DNA of 64,000 nucleotides, from positions 14,766,887 through 14,830,886 of the forward strand of contig NC_064034.1 in the NCBI RefSeq assembly GCF_932526225.1, read 5' to 3'. The translations under genes were made by a program, and so were the position numbers. The notes under the pieces are model-generated. The model worked only from the letters and a program-made list of their open reading frames with translations. It was not told where the DNA came from and searched no databases. The stretch is from Nematostella vectensis (Eukaryota > Cnidaria > Anthozoa > Actiniaria > Edwardsiidae). This document shows, one piece after another, positions 63,215 through 64,000 of this stretch. Each line of letters opens with the position of its first letter. Position 1 is the stretch's first letter.

Positions 63215-64000
63215 TATCCACTTTCGTCGAGTGCTTTCTGGTATGGCGGGGCGGCTTGGTCGAAGGTTTCTTTGTCTGATGATAGTGTAGATAAGCGTTT
63301 GTTGATACTAGCAGGGATATTCTTTGTGATGGTAGGTGGGTGGTTGCTCTCGCGGTGAACGTACTGTAGTGGGGCGTTTGGTTTGGTGAAAGGCTGGTAG
63401 GTGTTGCGGTTCAGGTCGAATGTGACGTCTAGGAAGTTGACTACTCGCTTGTTGGCTCCTATGGTGATTCGCAGTCCGTTGTTGTTAAAGATGCGGCATA
63501 GTTCTTTCTTGATATTTTCTGTGTTTTTAGGTGTGACGCTTGTGATGGCTAGTCCGTCCTCGCGGTAGAGTCCTACGTTGATGTTAAAGTCTTGAAGTTG
63601 GGAGAGGAGGAAGTTGCCTACAAGTTCGCATGTTTCAGCGCCGTCGTAGCTTTCCATTGTCACGTCGAATGTCGAGTTTGTCTTTTTTGTGCCAGGGTGT
63701 TTGGTTGTGAACTAGGATAGAGCTCTTGGCGTGGGTTATGATGTTTTTTCCTTCAGCGGTGATGCAGTCGTAGTCAGCGGCGAAGTCGAGGGCTTTGTTT
63801 AGGAGTTCTTGGCTGATTGATGGGTAGAATTCCACTATGTCGAAACATATAAAGTTGGATGCTGTCTTGTTTTTTGTTGATGTGAACCAGTCGATTACGA
63901 CTTTAGTGCTTTTCCATTGGTGAAAGTTACGTTTTGTTGTGATGGTGGTGTTGATGCGGTCGAGGATACTTTTGCTGATCTTGCCTATTTCGGACTTGGT
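63215..64000 (-). pseudogene. Penelope-like reverse transcriptase, partial
   Basis: Read from the window edge downwards: RINTTITTKRNFHQW, FICFDIVEFYPSISQELLNK (RT motif A), a frameshift at an A-run near 63690, then [32 protein letters not shown] (catalytic Y-x-x-D-type motif C), [37 protein letters not shown] and [17 protein letters not shown]. It ends at the inversion junction. The order is that of Penelope-like RT; the start is outside the window. Confidence 0.8.

Larger units (their letters stand above)
62850..64000. mobile_element. Penelope-like element with internal inversion (partial)
   Basis: The C-terminal part of a Penelope-like protein is on the plus strand (62850-63213) and the upstream RT part on the minus strand (64000-63215), meeting at about 63214. 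The element continues beyond the window. Confidence 0.75.

Overview
The window looks like a repeat-rich, AT-rich animal chromosome, most likely from a cnidarian (anthozoan-like). This is inferred from the mix of families: two Polinton/Maverick-class virus-like elements, a CR1/L2-like LINE with an N-terminal 2A-like motif, a Penelope-like element with a GIY-YIG-type tail, Ty3/gypsy and BEL/Pao remnants, NXPE-like and GT31 glycosyltransferase genes, and many TIR elements. No bacterial gene organisation is present. Only one ordinary host gene is clearly intact: a single-exon type II membrane GT31 (beta-1,3-galactosyltransferase-like) protein at 60.6-61.8 kb on the minus strand.

Layout. 0-8 kb: host DNA with a BEL/Pao fragment, a tRNA-like SINE head, and a tandemly duplicated block holding two decayed GT31 fragments on either side of an NXPE-like exon. 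8.03-14.86 kb: a Ty3/gypsy element on the minus strand with a complete 3' LTR, a truncated 5' LTR, gag-protease, RT-RNase H and an integrase that has lost its catalytic core. 15.29-16.13 kb: a non-autonomous TTAA-flanked element. 17.095-30.121 kb: Polinton 1, with ~620 bp TIRs and a 6-bp target duplication AGTGTG. 30.137-31.878 kb: a TIR element with ~360 bp arms, 8-bp target duplication and ~196-bp internal tandem repeats. 33.4-34.2 kb: a minisatellite that runs into a gypsy-type LTR at 34.226 kb. That LTR is interrupted by Polinton 2 (35.404-49.355 kb, target duplication CGTTTC). 50-53 kb: direct repeats and minisatellites. 53.5-57.0 kb: the LINE. 57.8-58.1 kb: a MITE. 60.6-61.8 kb: the GT31 gene. 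62.85-64.0 kb: a Penelope-like element with an internal inversion, running out of the window.

Polinton 1 has a classic set on the minus strand: protein-primed family B DNA polymerase, retroviral-type integrase with chromodomain, minor capsid protein, a pVI/pX-like protein, double-jelly-roll major capsid protein, a basic core-like protein and a small PX-like protein. A GRF zinc-finger gene sits partly inside the right TIR and is therefore half-copied in the left TIR. A small zinc/SUMO-interaction-motif protein has been tandemly copied. I could not find a packaging ATPase or a protease.

Polinton 2 is a different lineage and the most interesting locus. It encodes a divergent DNA polymerase joined in one reading path to an SF1 helicase and a C-terminal HNH-like zinc domain. 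It also has an integrase unlike the one in Polinton 1, a double-jelly-roll capsid protein, an A32/FtsK-type packaging ATPase, and a set of conserved-looking but unassigned membrane and structural proteins in convergent and divergent pairs. Iterated hairpins in the TIRs, a five-copy repeat just before the replicase region, and short REP-like palindromes scattered through its genes are not explained by the coding content. Both Polintons are decayed by stops and frameshifts. Many frameshifts sit in homopolymer runs, so part of the damage could be assembly error.
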